Shown: positions 6,491 to 14,108, numbered from the stretch's first letter. The stretch is DNA of 24,113 bases from DATAEG01 sp036258135 (GCA_036258135.1 DATAEG010000157.1:1-24113); one strand, 5' to 3'. Notes: generated by a model not told the origin, from the sequence alone. Program-made: numbers and translations.

Positions 6491-8239
6491 TCATCGCGAC
6501 ACCGCGCGTTCGGCCTCGTCGGCGGAGAGCTGGGAGTCGACGATCTCGGCGTAGGTCGGGCAGGTGGTCAGCAGGTCGTAGTGGGTGCCGATCCCCACCA
6601 CGATGCCGTGCTCGACGACGACGATCTGGTCGGCGTCACGGATGGTCGCCACCCGCTGGGCCACGACAATGACCGTGGCGTTCTGGATGTGCGGGACGAG
6701 GGCCGCCCGCAGCCGGGCGTCCGTGGCTACATCCAGCGCCGAGAAGGAGTCGTCGAACAGGTAGACCGACGGGCGCCTCACGAGGGCGCGGGCGATGGCC
6801 AGGCGCTGGCGCTGCCCGCCTGAGACGTTGGTGCCGCCCTGCGCGATGGCGCTGTCCAATCCGTCGGGCATGGCGGCGACGAAGTCGCTGGCCTGCGCCA
6901 CCTCCAGGGCCCGCCAGAGCTCCGCGTCGGTGGCTTGCGGGTTGCCGTAGCGCAGGTTCGAGGCCACCGTGCCGGAGAAGAGGTACGGCCGCTGCGGGAT
7001 CAGACCGATCTGCGCCCAGAGCACCTCGGGCTCGACATCGCGCACGTCGACGCCGTCCAGGCGCACGGCCCCGGAGGTGACGTCGAACAGCCGGGGCACC
7101 AGGGAGAGCAACGTCGTCTTGCCGGCTCCGGTGCTGCCCACGATCGCGGTGGTCTGGCCGGGCCGGGCGTGCACCGTGATGTCGCAGAGGACCGGGTGCT
7201 CGGCTCCCGGGTACTGGAAGCCGACGTGGTCGAACTCAACCTCACCGTGGCCGGCCAGCTGGGTGACCGGCTGTTCCGGGTGCCGTATCGACGCGTCTGT
7301 GCCGAGCACCTCGCTGATGCGGTCGGCGGACACAGCCGCGCGCGGCACCTGGACGGCAACGAAGGTCGCCATCATGACCGACATCAGGATCTGGAGGAGG
7401 TAGTTCAGGAACGCGGTCAGCGCCCCGATCTCGATCTGCCCGGACGCGACCCGGTGCCCGCCGAACCACAGCACCGCCGCGCTGGAGAGATTCAGGACGA
7501 GCATGACCGTCGGGAACATCAGCGCCAGCAGCCGCCCGGCCCGCACCGCAGTGCCGGTCAGCTCCGCGTTCGCCGTCCGGAACCGGTCCGTCTCGAAGGG
7601 CTCGCGGACGAAGGCCCGCACGACCCGAATGCCCGTGATCTGTTCGCGCAGAACCCGGTTGACCACGTCGATGCGCTTCTGCATGGCCCGGAACTGCGGA
7701 ACCATGCGGCTCACGATGGCGCCGACCGCCAGCACCAGGGCCGGCACGCTCACCAGCAGCAGCCAGGCCAGCCCGATGTCCTCGCGCAGCGCCATGATGA
7801 TGCCGCCCACGCACATGATCGGCGCGCTCACCGCGAGCGTGGCGGCCAGCATCACCACCATCTGCACCTGCTGGACATCGTTTGTGGACCGGGTGATCAG
7901 CGAAGGCGCGCCGAAAGTCGACACCTCATGCTCGGAGAACTCGAACACCCTCGTGAACACGGCCGAACGCAGGTCGCGGCCCAGGCTCATCGCGGCCCGG
8001 GCGCCGAAGAAGACGGCCGTGATCGAGCCAGCGATCTGCACGACAGTGATCGACAGCATGACCACTCCGGTGCTGACGATGTAGCCGGTGTCGCCGCGGG
8101 CCACTCCGTTGTCGATGATGTCTGCGTTCAGGCTCGGAAGGTAGAGCGAGGCCATGGTGGCGACCAGCTGGAAGAAGATCACCGCGGCGATGGCACCCCG
8201 GTAGGGCCGCAGATACCGGCGGGTCAGCGCGATCAGCAC
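6491..8239 (-). CDS. ABC exporter half-transporter, degenerate-site partner (TM287-like)
   Basis: A 582-residue half-transporter with six membrane helices (about 12-300) and a C-terminal ATPase domain. Walker A is GSTGAGKT (368-375) and the signature is canonical, VSGGQ (472-476). Walker B reads VYLFDDSFSALD, so Asp 497 replaces the catalytic Glu, and the H-loop reads VAQRV, with Gln 528 in place of His. These two changes are known in TM287-type subunits, whose own ATP site binds but barely hydrolyses nucleotide. Together with the next gene this makes a heterodimer: the working ATP site pairs the partner's Walker motifs with this SGGQ. The start is GTG at 8237-8239 with AAGGGG 7 nt upstream. 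A minus-strand TACAGT (8282-8287) is a weak -10 candidate. Confidence 0.92.
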   Translation of the reverse strand: MLIALTRRYLRPYRGAIAAVIFFQLVATMASLYLPSLNADIIDNGVARGDTGYIVSTGVVMLSITVVQIAGSITAVFFGARAAMSLGRDLRSAVFTRVFEFSEHEVSTFGAPSLITRSTNDVQQVQMVVMLAATLAVSAPIMCVGGIIMALREDIGLAWLLLVSVPALVLAVGAIVSRMVPQFRAMQKRIDVVNRVLREQITGIRVVRAFVREPFETDRFRTANAELTGTAVRAGRLLALMFPTVMLVLNLSSAAVLWFGGHRVASGQIEIGALTAFLNYLLQILMSVMMATFVAVQVPRAAVSADRISEVLGTDASIRHPEQPVTQLAGHGEVEFDHVGFQYPGAEHPVLCDITVHARPGQTTAIVGSTGAGKTTLLSLVPRLFDVTSGAVRLDGVDVRDVEPEVLWAQIGLIPQRPYLFSGTVASNLRYGNPQATDAELWRALEVAQASDFVAAMPDGLDSAIAQGGTNVSGGQRQRLAIARALVRRPSVYLFDDSFSALDVATDARLRAALVPHIQNATVIVVAQRVATIRDADQIVVVEHGIVVGIGTHYDLLTTCPTYAEIVDSQLSADEAERAVSR

Positions 8240-8370
8240 GATCCGGCCCCTTCTGGTTCGCTGCGGACGGCCACGTTTCGGACTGTAGTCGGCGCCCCAC
8301 AGACGATCAGGCGCTTTCGCGACTGGCGCACTCCCCCATCGCCGCGCTCACCTGGCGTCGGCGTCAGGCC

Positions 8371-8399
8371 ATGACATCCGTCCTGCCGTCAGGTAGGTT
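8371..8399 (+). promoter_or_regulatory. nadA promoter
   Basis: A -35 element ATGACA (8371-8376, one change from TTGACA) is followed by a 17-bp spacer and a -10 element TAGGTT (8394-8399). The predicted transcript starts near 8406 and reaches the GTG start of nadA after about 27 nt, with AGGGAG as ribosome site. The spacing is ideal for the housekeeping sigma factor. Confidence 0.65.
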
Positions 8400-8408
8400 T
8401 CTGCCTGA
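8389..8408 (+). promoter_or_regulatory. Palindromic operator at nadA, candidate NrtR box
   Basis: TCAGGTAG (8389-8396) and CTGCCTGA (8401-8408) form an 8+8 inverted repeat around GTTT, with one imperfect position. It sits directly on the nadA -10 box, where a repressor would block transcription. NrtR, encoded convergently next door, represses NAD biosynthesis genes in other bacteria, including mycobacteria, which makes it the obvious candidate. The actinobacterial NrtR consensus was not available for comparison. Because the repeat begins upstream of the predicted transcript start, a DNA operator is likelier than an RNA hairpin. Confidence 0.55.
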
Positions 8409-8432
8409 GAGGCGAAAACAAGGGAGCGGCCA

Positions 8433-9431
8433 GTGACCGTCGCACAGGCCTTCGGAGAGGTCGAGCTGGAACCCGGGTGGGCCGACGAGGTGCGCGCGCT
8501 CGCCCGCCGCCGCAAGGCGGTGATCCTGGCGCACAACTACCAGGTTCCGGAGATCCAGGACGTCGCCGACCATGTCGGCGACTCGCTGGGGCTGTCCCGG
8601 GTCGCGGCCGAGACGGACGCGGACGAGATCGTCTTCGCCGGCGTGCACTTCATGGCCGAGACCGCGAAGATCCTCTCCCCCGACAAGCGCGTGCTCATCC
8701 CGGATGCCCGGGCCGGATGCTCGCTCGCGGACAGCATCACCGTCGACCAGTTGCGCGCCTGGAAGGCCGAGCACCCAGGCGCCGCGGTCGTCTCGTACGT
8801 GAACACCTCGGCGGAGATCAAGGCCGAGAGCGACATCTGCTGCACGTCGGCGAACGCCGTGGCGGTGGTCGAGTCCGTCCCGGCTGAGCGTGAGGTGTTA
8901 TTCCTGCCGGACATGTTCCTGGGCGCGCACGTCCGGCGGCAGACCGGACGCGAGAACCTCCGGATCTGGATGGGCGAATGCCACGTCCACGCCGGGATCA
9001 ACGGCGCCGAGCTCCGCGCCCAGGCCGAGGCCCACCCCGACGCCGAGATCTACGTGCATCCGGAGTGCGGGTGCTCCACATCGGCACTTTGGCTGGCCGG
9101 TGAAGGTCTGGTGCCGTCCGGACGCACCCACATTCTGTCGACCGGCGGCATGCTGGCCGCGGCCCGGCGCAGCCAGGCCCGTACGGTCCTGGTGGCCACG
9201 GAGACCGGGATGCTGCACCAGCTGCGTCAGGTGAACCGCAGCACCGACTTCCGTCCCGTCAATCCGCGCGCCGTGTGTCAGTTCATGAAGATGATCACGC
9301 CGGCGAAGCTGCTGCACAGCCTGCGCTCTGGGACGGACGAAGTGCACGTCCCGCCGGGCATCGCGGCCCGGGCCCGGCGCGCCGTCGAAGGCATGATCTC
9401 GCTAGGCGTGCCGTCCGCCACCGGGGAGTGA
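8433..9431 (+). CDS. nadA: Quinolinate synthase NadA
   Basis: A 332-residue enzyme that condenses iminoaspartate with dihydroxyacetone phosphate to form quinolinate, the second step of de novo NAD synthesis from aspartate. It has the NadA pseudo-threefold repeat and hallmark segments: VILAHNYQVPEIQDVADHVGDS (30-51), MAETAKIL, and the three Cys that hold the [4Fe-4S] cluster at 96 (AGCSLAD), 183 (GECHVH) and 282 (AVCQFMKMIT). An extra CGC pair occurs at 212 and 214. The start is GTG at 8433 with AGGGAG 6 nt upstream. nadB and nadC, usually downstream in actinobacteria, are absent; the next gene is the convergent nrtR, which overlaps nadA by 30 bp. NadB and NadC must be encoded elsewhere if the pathway is complete. 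Confidence 0.97.
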   Translation: MTVAQAFGEVELEPGWADEVRALARRRKAVILAHNYQVPEIQDVADHVGDSLGLSRVAAETDADEIVFAGVHFMAETAKILSPDKRVLIPDARAGCSLADSITVDQLRAWKAEHPGAAVVSYVNTSAEIKAESDICCTSANAVAVVESVPAEREVLFLPDMFLGAHVRRQTGRENLRIWMGECHVHAGINGAELRAQAEAHPDAEIYVHPECGCSTSALWLAGEGLVPSGRTHILSTGGMLAAARRSQARTVLVATETGMLHQLRQVNRSTDFRPVNPRAVCQFMKMITPAKLLHSLRSGTDEVHVPPGIAARARRAVEGMISLGVPSATGE

Positions 9432-10103
9432 GCGCGGCCGCAGGGTGGCCGCGGGGTCGGTCACCCATACCTCGCGCCGGGTGAAGCGGAACCGGGCGGC
9501 AGGACGTCCTCCGGCGGGGCCAGGAGCACGCCGCTCGCCGGTGGCCTCGATGACACCACGCCGCAGCAGCACCCGCTGGAGGTTCGTCGAGGAGACGTCA
9601 TAGCCCAGTGCGGCCGCGTACAGGCCGCGGAGTTCGGAAATGGTGAACGACGGCGGGGCCAATGCGAACGCGATCGACGTGTACGACAGCTTCGCGCGCA
9701 GCCGTTCTCGGGCCGACTCGACGATGGAGCCGTGGTCGAACCCGGTACGGGGCAACGCGTCCGCCGGGTGCCAGGCGGTGTCCGTCGGCAGCTGCGGGCG
9801 CTGGTCGGCAGGGACGAGGCCCAGGTAGGCGGTGCCGAGCACGCGACCGCGCGGGTCGCGCTTCGGGTCGCTGCGCGTCTCGAGCTGCTCGAGATGCGCC
9901 AGCTCGGCCACGTCCACCTTGCTGGCCAGGTGCCGGGCGATGGAGGCGCCAAGCCGCTCCCGCTCGCCCAGACTGCCGCCCGGCAGCGACCACCGACCGC
10001 GGAAGGGCGCCTGGCCGCGCTGCCAGAGCAGGACGCACAGCCGCCCATCACGCACCTGGAACACGGCCGCGAGCACCTCGTGTGAGAGGCGTGCCGGCTG
10101 CAC
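9402..10103 (-). CDS. nrtR: NrtR, Nudix-related transcriptional regulator of NAD metabolism
   Basis: A 233-residue protein with a Nudix-fold domain (about 8-140) and a C-terminal winged helix (about 152-208: FTISELRGLYAAALGYDVSS, then NLQRVLLRRGVIE, then the GRPAARFRF wing). This two-domain order defines NrtR, a repressor of NAD synthesis and salvage genes whose Nudix domain senses ADP-ribose or related nucleotides. The Nudix box runs from LPGGSLGERERLG onward, but the catalytic REUxEE part reads RHLASK (57-62). The metal-binding Glu residues are gone, so it should bind and not hydrolyse, as expected for a regulator. The start is GTG at 10101-10103 with a weak ribosome site. It lies 11 nt downstream of trpS in the same direction, probably co-transcribed, and overlaps the end of its likely target nadA. 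Confidence 0.92.
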   Translation of the reverse strand: MQPARLSHEVLAAVFQVRDGRLCVLLWQRGQAPFRGRWSLPGGSLGERERLGASIARHLASKVDVAELAHLEQLETRSDPKRDPRGRVLGTAYLGLVPADQRPQLPTDTAWHPADALPRTGFDHGSIVESARERLRAKLSYTSIAFALAPPSFTISELRGLYAAALGYDVSSTNLQRVLLRRGVIEATGERRAPGPAGGRPAARFRFTRREVWVTDPAATLRPRSLPGGGRHA

Positions 10104-10114
10104 GGTGTGTGATC

Positions 10115-11104
10115 TTAGGTGCGCATCAGCACGCCGTCGTACGTCATGCCCATCGCCCGGCGCGCCTCGTCCAGTGTGGCGCCGGCCTCGGCGGCCGCCC
10201 GCTCGTTGCCGCGAGACAGGATCGCGGCCGCATCGGCCACGGTGAACTCAGTGCGCCGCCGCCGCATCGGCTCGAGAAGGGCGTCAACGGCCTCGGTGAG
10301 GTACGCCTTCAGACCGGCGGCGCCGGCGTCGCCGATACGGGCGGCGACCTCCACAGGATCGGTCCCGGTGGCCAGGGCACCGAGCTCGAGAAGGCGAGCC
10401 ACGTCCGGGCGCGCCACCGGGTCGAAGGTGATGTCGCGGATCGAGTCCGTGCGGGCCTCGCGGATCCGGGCTGCGATCTCATCAGACGTCGCCGTGAGCG
10501 CGATGGCGTTCCGCCGGCTCTTGCTCATCTTGCCGCCGTCGAGGCCGGCCAGCCGCGGGGTGTTGCTGAGCACCGGCTCGGGCATCGGGAACACCGGCCC
10601 GTAGCGCTCGGCGAAGCGTCGGGCAATGGACCGCATCAGCTCCAGGTGCGGCAGCTGGTCGGCGCCCACCGGCACCCGCTCGCCGCGCAGCGACAGCACG
10701 TCCGCGGCCTGATGCACCGGATAGGTGAACATCAGCCCGTTGACCGAGCGTTGCCGGGAGTGCGCGATCTCGTCCTTGACGGTCGGGTTGCGGCGCAGCT
10801 CGCCCACCGACACCAGCGACAGGAACGCCACTGCCAGCTCGTGGATGGCGGGCACCGCGCTGTGCCTGAAGACGACGGTGTCGTCCGGGTCGAGGCCGGC
10901 CGCCAAATAGTCCAGGACGAGGCCGAGTACCCGGTCGGGCAGGTGTTCGGCCCGGTCGCGGTCGGTGATCACCTGGTAGTCGGCGATGACGAGGTAGAGC
11001 AGGTGGCCCTGTTTCTGGAGCCGGACGCGATCGGCGAGGCTGCCGAAGTAGTGACCGAGGTGCAGTGGGCCGGTGGGTCGTTCGCCCGTGACGATGCGTG
11101 ACAT
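10115..11104 (-). CDS. trpS: Tryptophan--tRNA ligase, divergent type
   Basis: A 329-residue class I aminoacyl-tRNA synthetase that charges tRNA-Trp. The HIGH-type motif is PLHLGH (13-18) and the KMSKS loop is intact (192-196). GADQLPHLEL (147-156) forms part of the ATP site. The N-terminus TGERPTGPLHLGHYFGSL and the helix VGELRRNPTVKDEI differ from the GVQPTSDSLHLGN and TQFKDKS forms I recall for M. tuberculosis and E. coli TrpRS, so this may be a second, auxiliary TrpRS. The ATG at 11102-11104 is chosen because GGAG lies 6 nt upstream; a GTG at 11137 would add 11 residues and has no ribosome site. A structured leader of about 150 nt precedes the gene. nrtR follows 11 nt downstream. Confidence 0.93.
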   Translation of the reverse strand: MSRIVTGERPTGPLHLGHYFGSLADRVRLQKQGHLLYLVIADYQVITDRDRAEHLPDRVLGLVLDYLAAGLDPDDTVVFRHSAVPAIHELAVAFLSLVSVGELRRNPTVKDEIAHSRQRSVNGLMFTYPVHQAADVLSLRGERVPVGADQLPHLELMRSIARRFAERYGPVFPMPEPVLSNTPRLAGLDGGKMSKSRRNAIALTATSDEIAARIREARTDSIRDITFDPVARPDVARLLELGALATGTDPVEVAARIGDAGAAGLKAYLTEAVDALLEPMRRRRTEFTVADAAAILSRGNERAAAEAGATLDEARRAMGMTYDGVLMRT

Positions 11105-11198
11105 GGATGTCTCCGAGGTGATGAAGGGGGCACCCACGGAGGACGACGACAGCGAGATCTCGACGGGACGTCCGCACGTGGACGCCCCAGGGCGGGGT

Positions 11199-11259
11199 TT
11201 AGCCGGGCAGGCCGCTTCGTTCGTCCACCTGGGACGAACGCCACACCGGCCTGGACGAA
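11199..11259 (-). promoter_or_regulatory. Structured trpS leader with possible 15-codon leader peptide
   Basis: On the minus strand a perfect 9-bp hairpin is formed by CGTTCGTCC (11232-11240) and GGACGAACG (11218-11226) around a 5-nt loop. A second copy of TTCGTCC at 11253-11259 could pair with the same GGACGAA, giving two mutually exclusive folds. A short frame from GTG at 11244-11246 to TAA at 11199-11201 has a Trp codon as its second codon and runs through the hairpin; its ribosome site is poor. More short stems follow (CGCC/GGCG and CGTCC/GGACG). The arrangement fits ribosome-mediated attenuation but would also fit a DNA operator. No clear U-tract is seen. Confidence 0.4.
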
Positions 11260-11319
11260 TCGATCATGTGGCCATGGTACGGGTGGGTCGGCGCGCCCGC
11301 GCTAGGATTTGCGGCCTGC

Positions 11320-11910
11320 ATGAGAAGCTCACAGCCATCAGACCCTCGTCGAATCGAGCTGACCGTGTCCTCCGAACGTTATGGCCTCGTCGCCTCTGTC
11401 ACGTCCCAGTGGCCTCGGCTGATGGTCGTCGGCGTGATCGAAGTGATCGTGGGCATCGCGTCCCTCATCTGGCCACACGTGACCGCCCTCGTCCTCGGAG
11501 TGCTCTTCGGGATCGTCCTGCTGCTCTCCGGCCTCATCGTGCTGTCCATCTCCTGGGGTACCCGGTCGGTGGTCGGCGTGATCCTCGGCGTTCTGGCGAT
11601 CGTCGGCGCGATCATCTGCTTCATCCACCCTGGCGCGGGCGTCGTGGCCATCCTGATCGGGTGCGCACTTTGGTTCTTCATGCTCGGCGTCGCCTACCTG
11701 TTCGCCGCGTTCACCGGCACGCAGGACCGGGCGTGGTGGGGCTTCCTCGGCGTGCTCAGCGTGATCGCCGCGATCATCTTCATCGCCAGTCCGGGCGTGG
11801 CTATCACCACCGTCGCCATCCTGGTCGGCCTAGCTTTCTTGATCCGCGGACTGGGAGAGATCGTGTTCGCCTGGCGGCTGCGCAGCGTGCACAAGGCCGT
11901 CACGGCCTAG
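11320..11910 (+). CDS. HdeD family (DUF308) membrane protein
   Basis: About 196 residues, almost all hydrophobic, forming six membrane helices in three hairpins of similar pattern (for example VVGVIEVIVGIASLIWP, then VVGVILGVLAIVGAIICFI, then WWGFLGVLSVIAAIIFI). This repeated layout is that of DUF308/HdeD proteins. HdeD is linked to acid resistance in E. coli; actinobacterial members are uncharacterised. The N-terminus is uncertain: ATG 11320 is used here, ATG 11266 would add 18 residues, and GTG 11365 lies nearer the first helix. A TAGGAT -10-like box at 11303-11308 argues against 11266. It is divergent from trpS and convergent with guaB1. Confidence 0.85.
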   Translation: MRSSQPSDPRRIELTVSSERYGLVASVTSQWPRLMVVGVIEVIVGIASLIWPHVTALVLGVLFGIVLLLSGLIVLSISWGTRSVVGVILGVLAIVGAIICFIHPGAGVVAILIGCALWFFMLGVAYLFAAFTGTQDRAWWGFLGVLSVIAAIIFIASPGVAITTVAILVGLAFLIRGLGEIVFAWRLRSVHKAVTA

Positions 11911-11943
11911 ATCACCCTACGAAACCGCTCCGCACTGATTGCT

Positions 11944-11957
11944 CCGCGCTTTCGCGG
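11944..11957. terminator. Weak hairpin between convergent genes
   Basis: CCGCG and CGCGG pair perfectly around a CTTT loop in the 92-bp gap between the HdeD-like gene and guaB1. It could end transcription from either side. The stem is short and no T-run follows on either strand, so it is only a candidate. Confidence 0.25.
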
Positions 11958-12002
11958 TGACCCGATCCGTGCGGTCCCGTAAATGGTGTTACCGCCTCAG
12001 CG

Positions 12003-13439
12003 TTACCAGCCATTCGGCAGCGGTCGCCCCTCGGCGAAGCCGGCTGGCGACTGGACGCCGACCACCGCGCGGTCGTGAAACTCCTCCAACGACCCGGCGC
12101 CCGCGTAGGTGCAGGCCGAGCGGACGCCGGCCATGATCTCGTCGATGAGGTCCTCGACGCCCGGACGGGCCGGGTCCAGATACATGCGGCTGGACGAGAT
12201 GCCCTCCTCGTACAGCGCCTTCCGGGCCCGGCCGAATGCGCCCTCGCCGGTGGTACGCACCCGGACGGCGCGGGCCGAAGCCATCCCGAAGCTCTCCTTG
12301 TACGCGCGTCCGTCCGCGTCCTCGTGCAGGTCACCGGGCGACTCGTAGGTACCGGCGAACCACGAGCCGATCATCACGGCGGCGGCCCCGGCGGCCAGGG
12401 CGAGTGCCACGTCCCGCGGGTGCCGCACGCCCCCGTCGGCCCACACGTGCGAGCCCATGCTGCGGGCCGTGGCGGCACACTCCAGGACGGCCGAGAACTG
12501 CGGGCGGCCCACGCCAGTCATCATCCGCGTGGTGCACATTGCGCCGGGCCCGACGCCCACCTTGACGATCGAGGCCCCCGCGTTGACAAGATCCCGCACC
12601 CCGTCGGCCGAGACGACGTTCCCGGCCACGAGCGGCACCGTCGGGGCCAGCCCGGCCACCGTCTCCAGCGCGTCGAGCATGCGCTGCTGGTGACCGTGCG
12701 CGGTGTCGACGACGAGGGTGTCGATCCCGGCGGCCAGCAGCGCCTCGGCCTTGGCCTTGACGTTCCCGTTTACCCCGATCGCCGCCGCCACCCGCAGCCG
12801 CCCGTTGGCGTCCACGTTCGGCGTGTACAGCGTCGAGCGCAGCGCCGCGGTGCGTGTGATCAGGCCACGCAGAGCACCGGTGCTGTCAACCACCGGGGCC
12901 ATCCGGCGGTGCGCGGCGTCCAGTGCCTCGAAGGCCTGCCGTGGATCGACGGTGTCCGGCAGCGTCATCAGGTCGGTGGACATGACTTCGTGTACCTGGG
13001 CGAAACGGTCCACCTCGGCGCAGTCCGCCTCGGTGACCACGCCGATCGGCCTGCCCCCGTCCACGATCACCACGGCGTTATGGGCACGCTTCGGTAGCAG
13101 CGCGAGCGCCTCGCCGACAGTTTGATGCGGGTCGAGGGTCAAGGGGGTGTCGAACACCGGATGGCGTTGCTTCACCCACTCGACGACGTCACGGACCACC
13201 CGGGCGGGAATGTCCTGGGGCAGCACGACTAGACCGCCTCGGCGCGCCACCGTCTCGGCCATGCGCCGGCCCGCCACCGCCGTCATGTTGGCCACGACGA
13301 TGGGGATGCTCGCGCCGGTCCCGTCCTGGACCGTGCAGTCGACGTCGTCACGAGAGGCGACCGACGAGTGCCGCGGCACCATGAATACGTCGTCGTAGGT
13401 CAGCTCGAAGGACGGAGGGGCGTCGGAGAGGAAGCGCAC
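12003..13439 (-). CDS. guaB1: GuaB1 family protein (IMPDH-related, GMP reductase)
   Basis: A 478-residue TIM-barrel protein of the IMP dehydrogenase/GMP reductase family with an inserted CBS pair (about 95-205: VFDTPLTLDPHQTVGEAL, then VVTEADCAEVDRFAQVHEVMS). The catalytic loop reads GVGPGAMCTTRMMTGVG, with nucleophile Cys 302. The C-terminus EGRPLPNGW is typical of the GuaB1 group. Despite its name, the M. smegmatis GuaB1 was shown to be a GMP reductase: it converts GMP to IMP with NADPH, with nucleotides sensed by the CBS domains. The same role is inferred here; true IMPDH (guaB2) is not in the window. The start is GTG at 13437-13439, and a TAGACT -10 box ends 9 nt upstream, suggesting a leaderless mRNA. 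Confidence 0.93.
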   Translation of the reverse strand: MRFLSDAPPSFELTYDDVFMVPRHSSVASRDDVDCTVQDGTGASIPIVVANMTAVAGRRMAETVARRGGLVVLPQDIPARVVRDVVEWVKQRHPVFDTPLTLDPHQTVGEALALLPKRAHNAVVIVDGGRPIGVVTEADCAEVDRFAQVHEVMSTDLMTLPDTVDPRQAFEALDAAHRRMAPVVDSTGALRGLITRTAALRSTLYTPNVDANGRLRVAAAIGVNGNVKAKAEALLAAGIDTLVVDTAHGHQQRMLDALETVAGLAPTVPLVAGNVVSADGVRDLVNAGASIVKVGVGPGAMCTTRMMTGVGRPQFSAVLECAATARSMGSHVWADGGVRHPRDVALALAAGAAAVMIGSWFAGTYESPGDLHEDADGRAYKESFGMASARAVRVRTTGEGAFGRARKALYEEGISSSRMYLDPARPGVEDLIDEIMAGVRSACTYAGAGSLEEFHDRAVVGVQSPAGFAEGRPLPNGW

Positions 13440-13448
13440 GAAGCGGCA

Positions 13449-13475
13449 AGTCTACCGGCCTCGGGACCGTAGTGT
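13449..13475. promoter_or_regulatory. Back-to-back -10 boxes for two leaderless genes
   Basis: The 44 bp between guaB1 (minus) and the HAD gene (plus, GTG 13484) contain TAGACT on the minus strand (13449-13454) and TAGTGT on the plus strand (13470-13475). Each fits TAnnnT and stops 8-9 nt before its gene's GTG. No ribosome sites are present. Both mRNAs probably start at or next to their GTG codons. Confidence 0.5.
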
Positions 13476-13483
13476 TGGCGAGC

Positions 13484-13981
13484 GTGGGGCAAGCAGCGGC
13501 ACGGACCTTGGCCGTCGTGGACATCGACGGCGTGGTCGCAGACGTGCGTCACCGGCTGCATTTCATCGGGAACGGACGACGTGACTGGGGCGCCTTCCAC
13601 AGCGCCGCCGACACCGACCCGGTGCTCCCCGAGGGACGCGAACTGGCCGAGCTCCTGTCCGCCGAGCACGACATCGTGTGGCTGTCGGGCCGGCCGGAGT
13701 GGCTGCGTCCGCTCACCGAGACGTGGCTCGCCGAGCATGGCCTGCCGGCCGGGCCGGTGCTGCTCCGCGGCAACTACGACCACCGCCCGGCGGCCACGTT
13801 CAAGCTCGGCGTCGTGCGCGCCCTCGCCGAACGCGAGGTGATCGCCGCAGTTGTGGACGACGATGATCTTGTCGTCGAGGCGTTGATCGCGGCCGGCTTT
13901 CCGGCGGTGCGAGCCGACTGGCTACCGCGCACGCGAGGCGACGCGCTTCATCGGGCACAAGATGTGGAGGGCGTGTCCTGA
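13484..13981 (+). CDS. HAD superfamily phosphatase, polynucleotide-kinase 3'-phosphatase-like
   Basis: A 165-residue protein with all four HAD motifs: motif I VVDIDG (nucleophile Asp 13, acid/base Asp 15), motif II WLSGRPE, motif III Lys in FKLGVV, and motif IV VVDDDD. The stretch SGRPEWLRPLTETWLAEHG followed by RGNYDHRP resembles the 3'-phosphatase domain of T4-type polynucleotide kinases, so a nucleic-acid or nucleotide 3'-phosphatase is possible; only the HAD fold and phosphatase motifs are certain. It lacks a large cap domain. The start GTG 13484 is favoured because the -10 box TAGTGT ends 8 nt before it; GTG 13472 lies within that box. It is divergent from guaB1. Confidence 0.8.
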   Translation: MGQAAARTLAVVDIDGVVADVRHRLHFIGNGRRDWGAFHSAADTDPVLPEGRELAELLSAEHDIVWLSGRPEWLRPLTETWLAEHGLPAGPVLLRGNYDHRPAATFKLGVVRALAEREVIAAVVDDDDLVVEALIAAGFPAVRADWLPRTRGDALHRAQDVEGVS

Positions 13982-14108
13982 AAGCGTTGTCACGATTTGC
14001 TAACAGCGATCCGCCACACTGTGGATATGTTTAGCGCGGCAACCTATCGCGCATTACGCTGTGCTGGAGATCGAGCGTTCCAACGGCGGGACGCACTGGG
14101 GGTAGAAG

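Noticed and set aside
8401..8412. CTGCCTGAGAGG upstream of nadA, identical to the complement of the glycine aptamer core near gcvP
   Set aside because: On the minus strand it would precede the ABC operon, but no CCGAAG block or CTCTGGAG block is present there, so it is not a glycine riboswitch.
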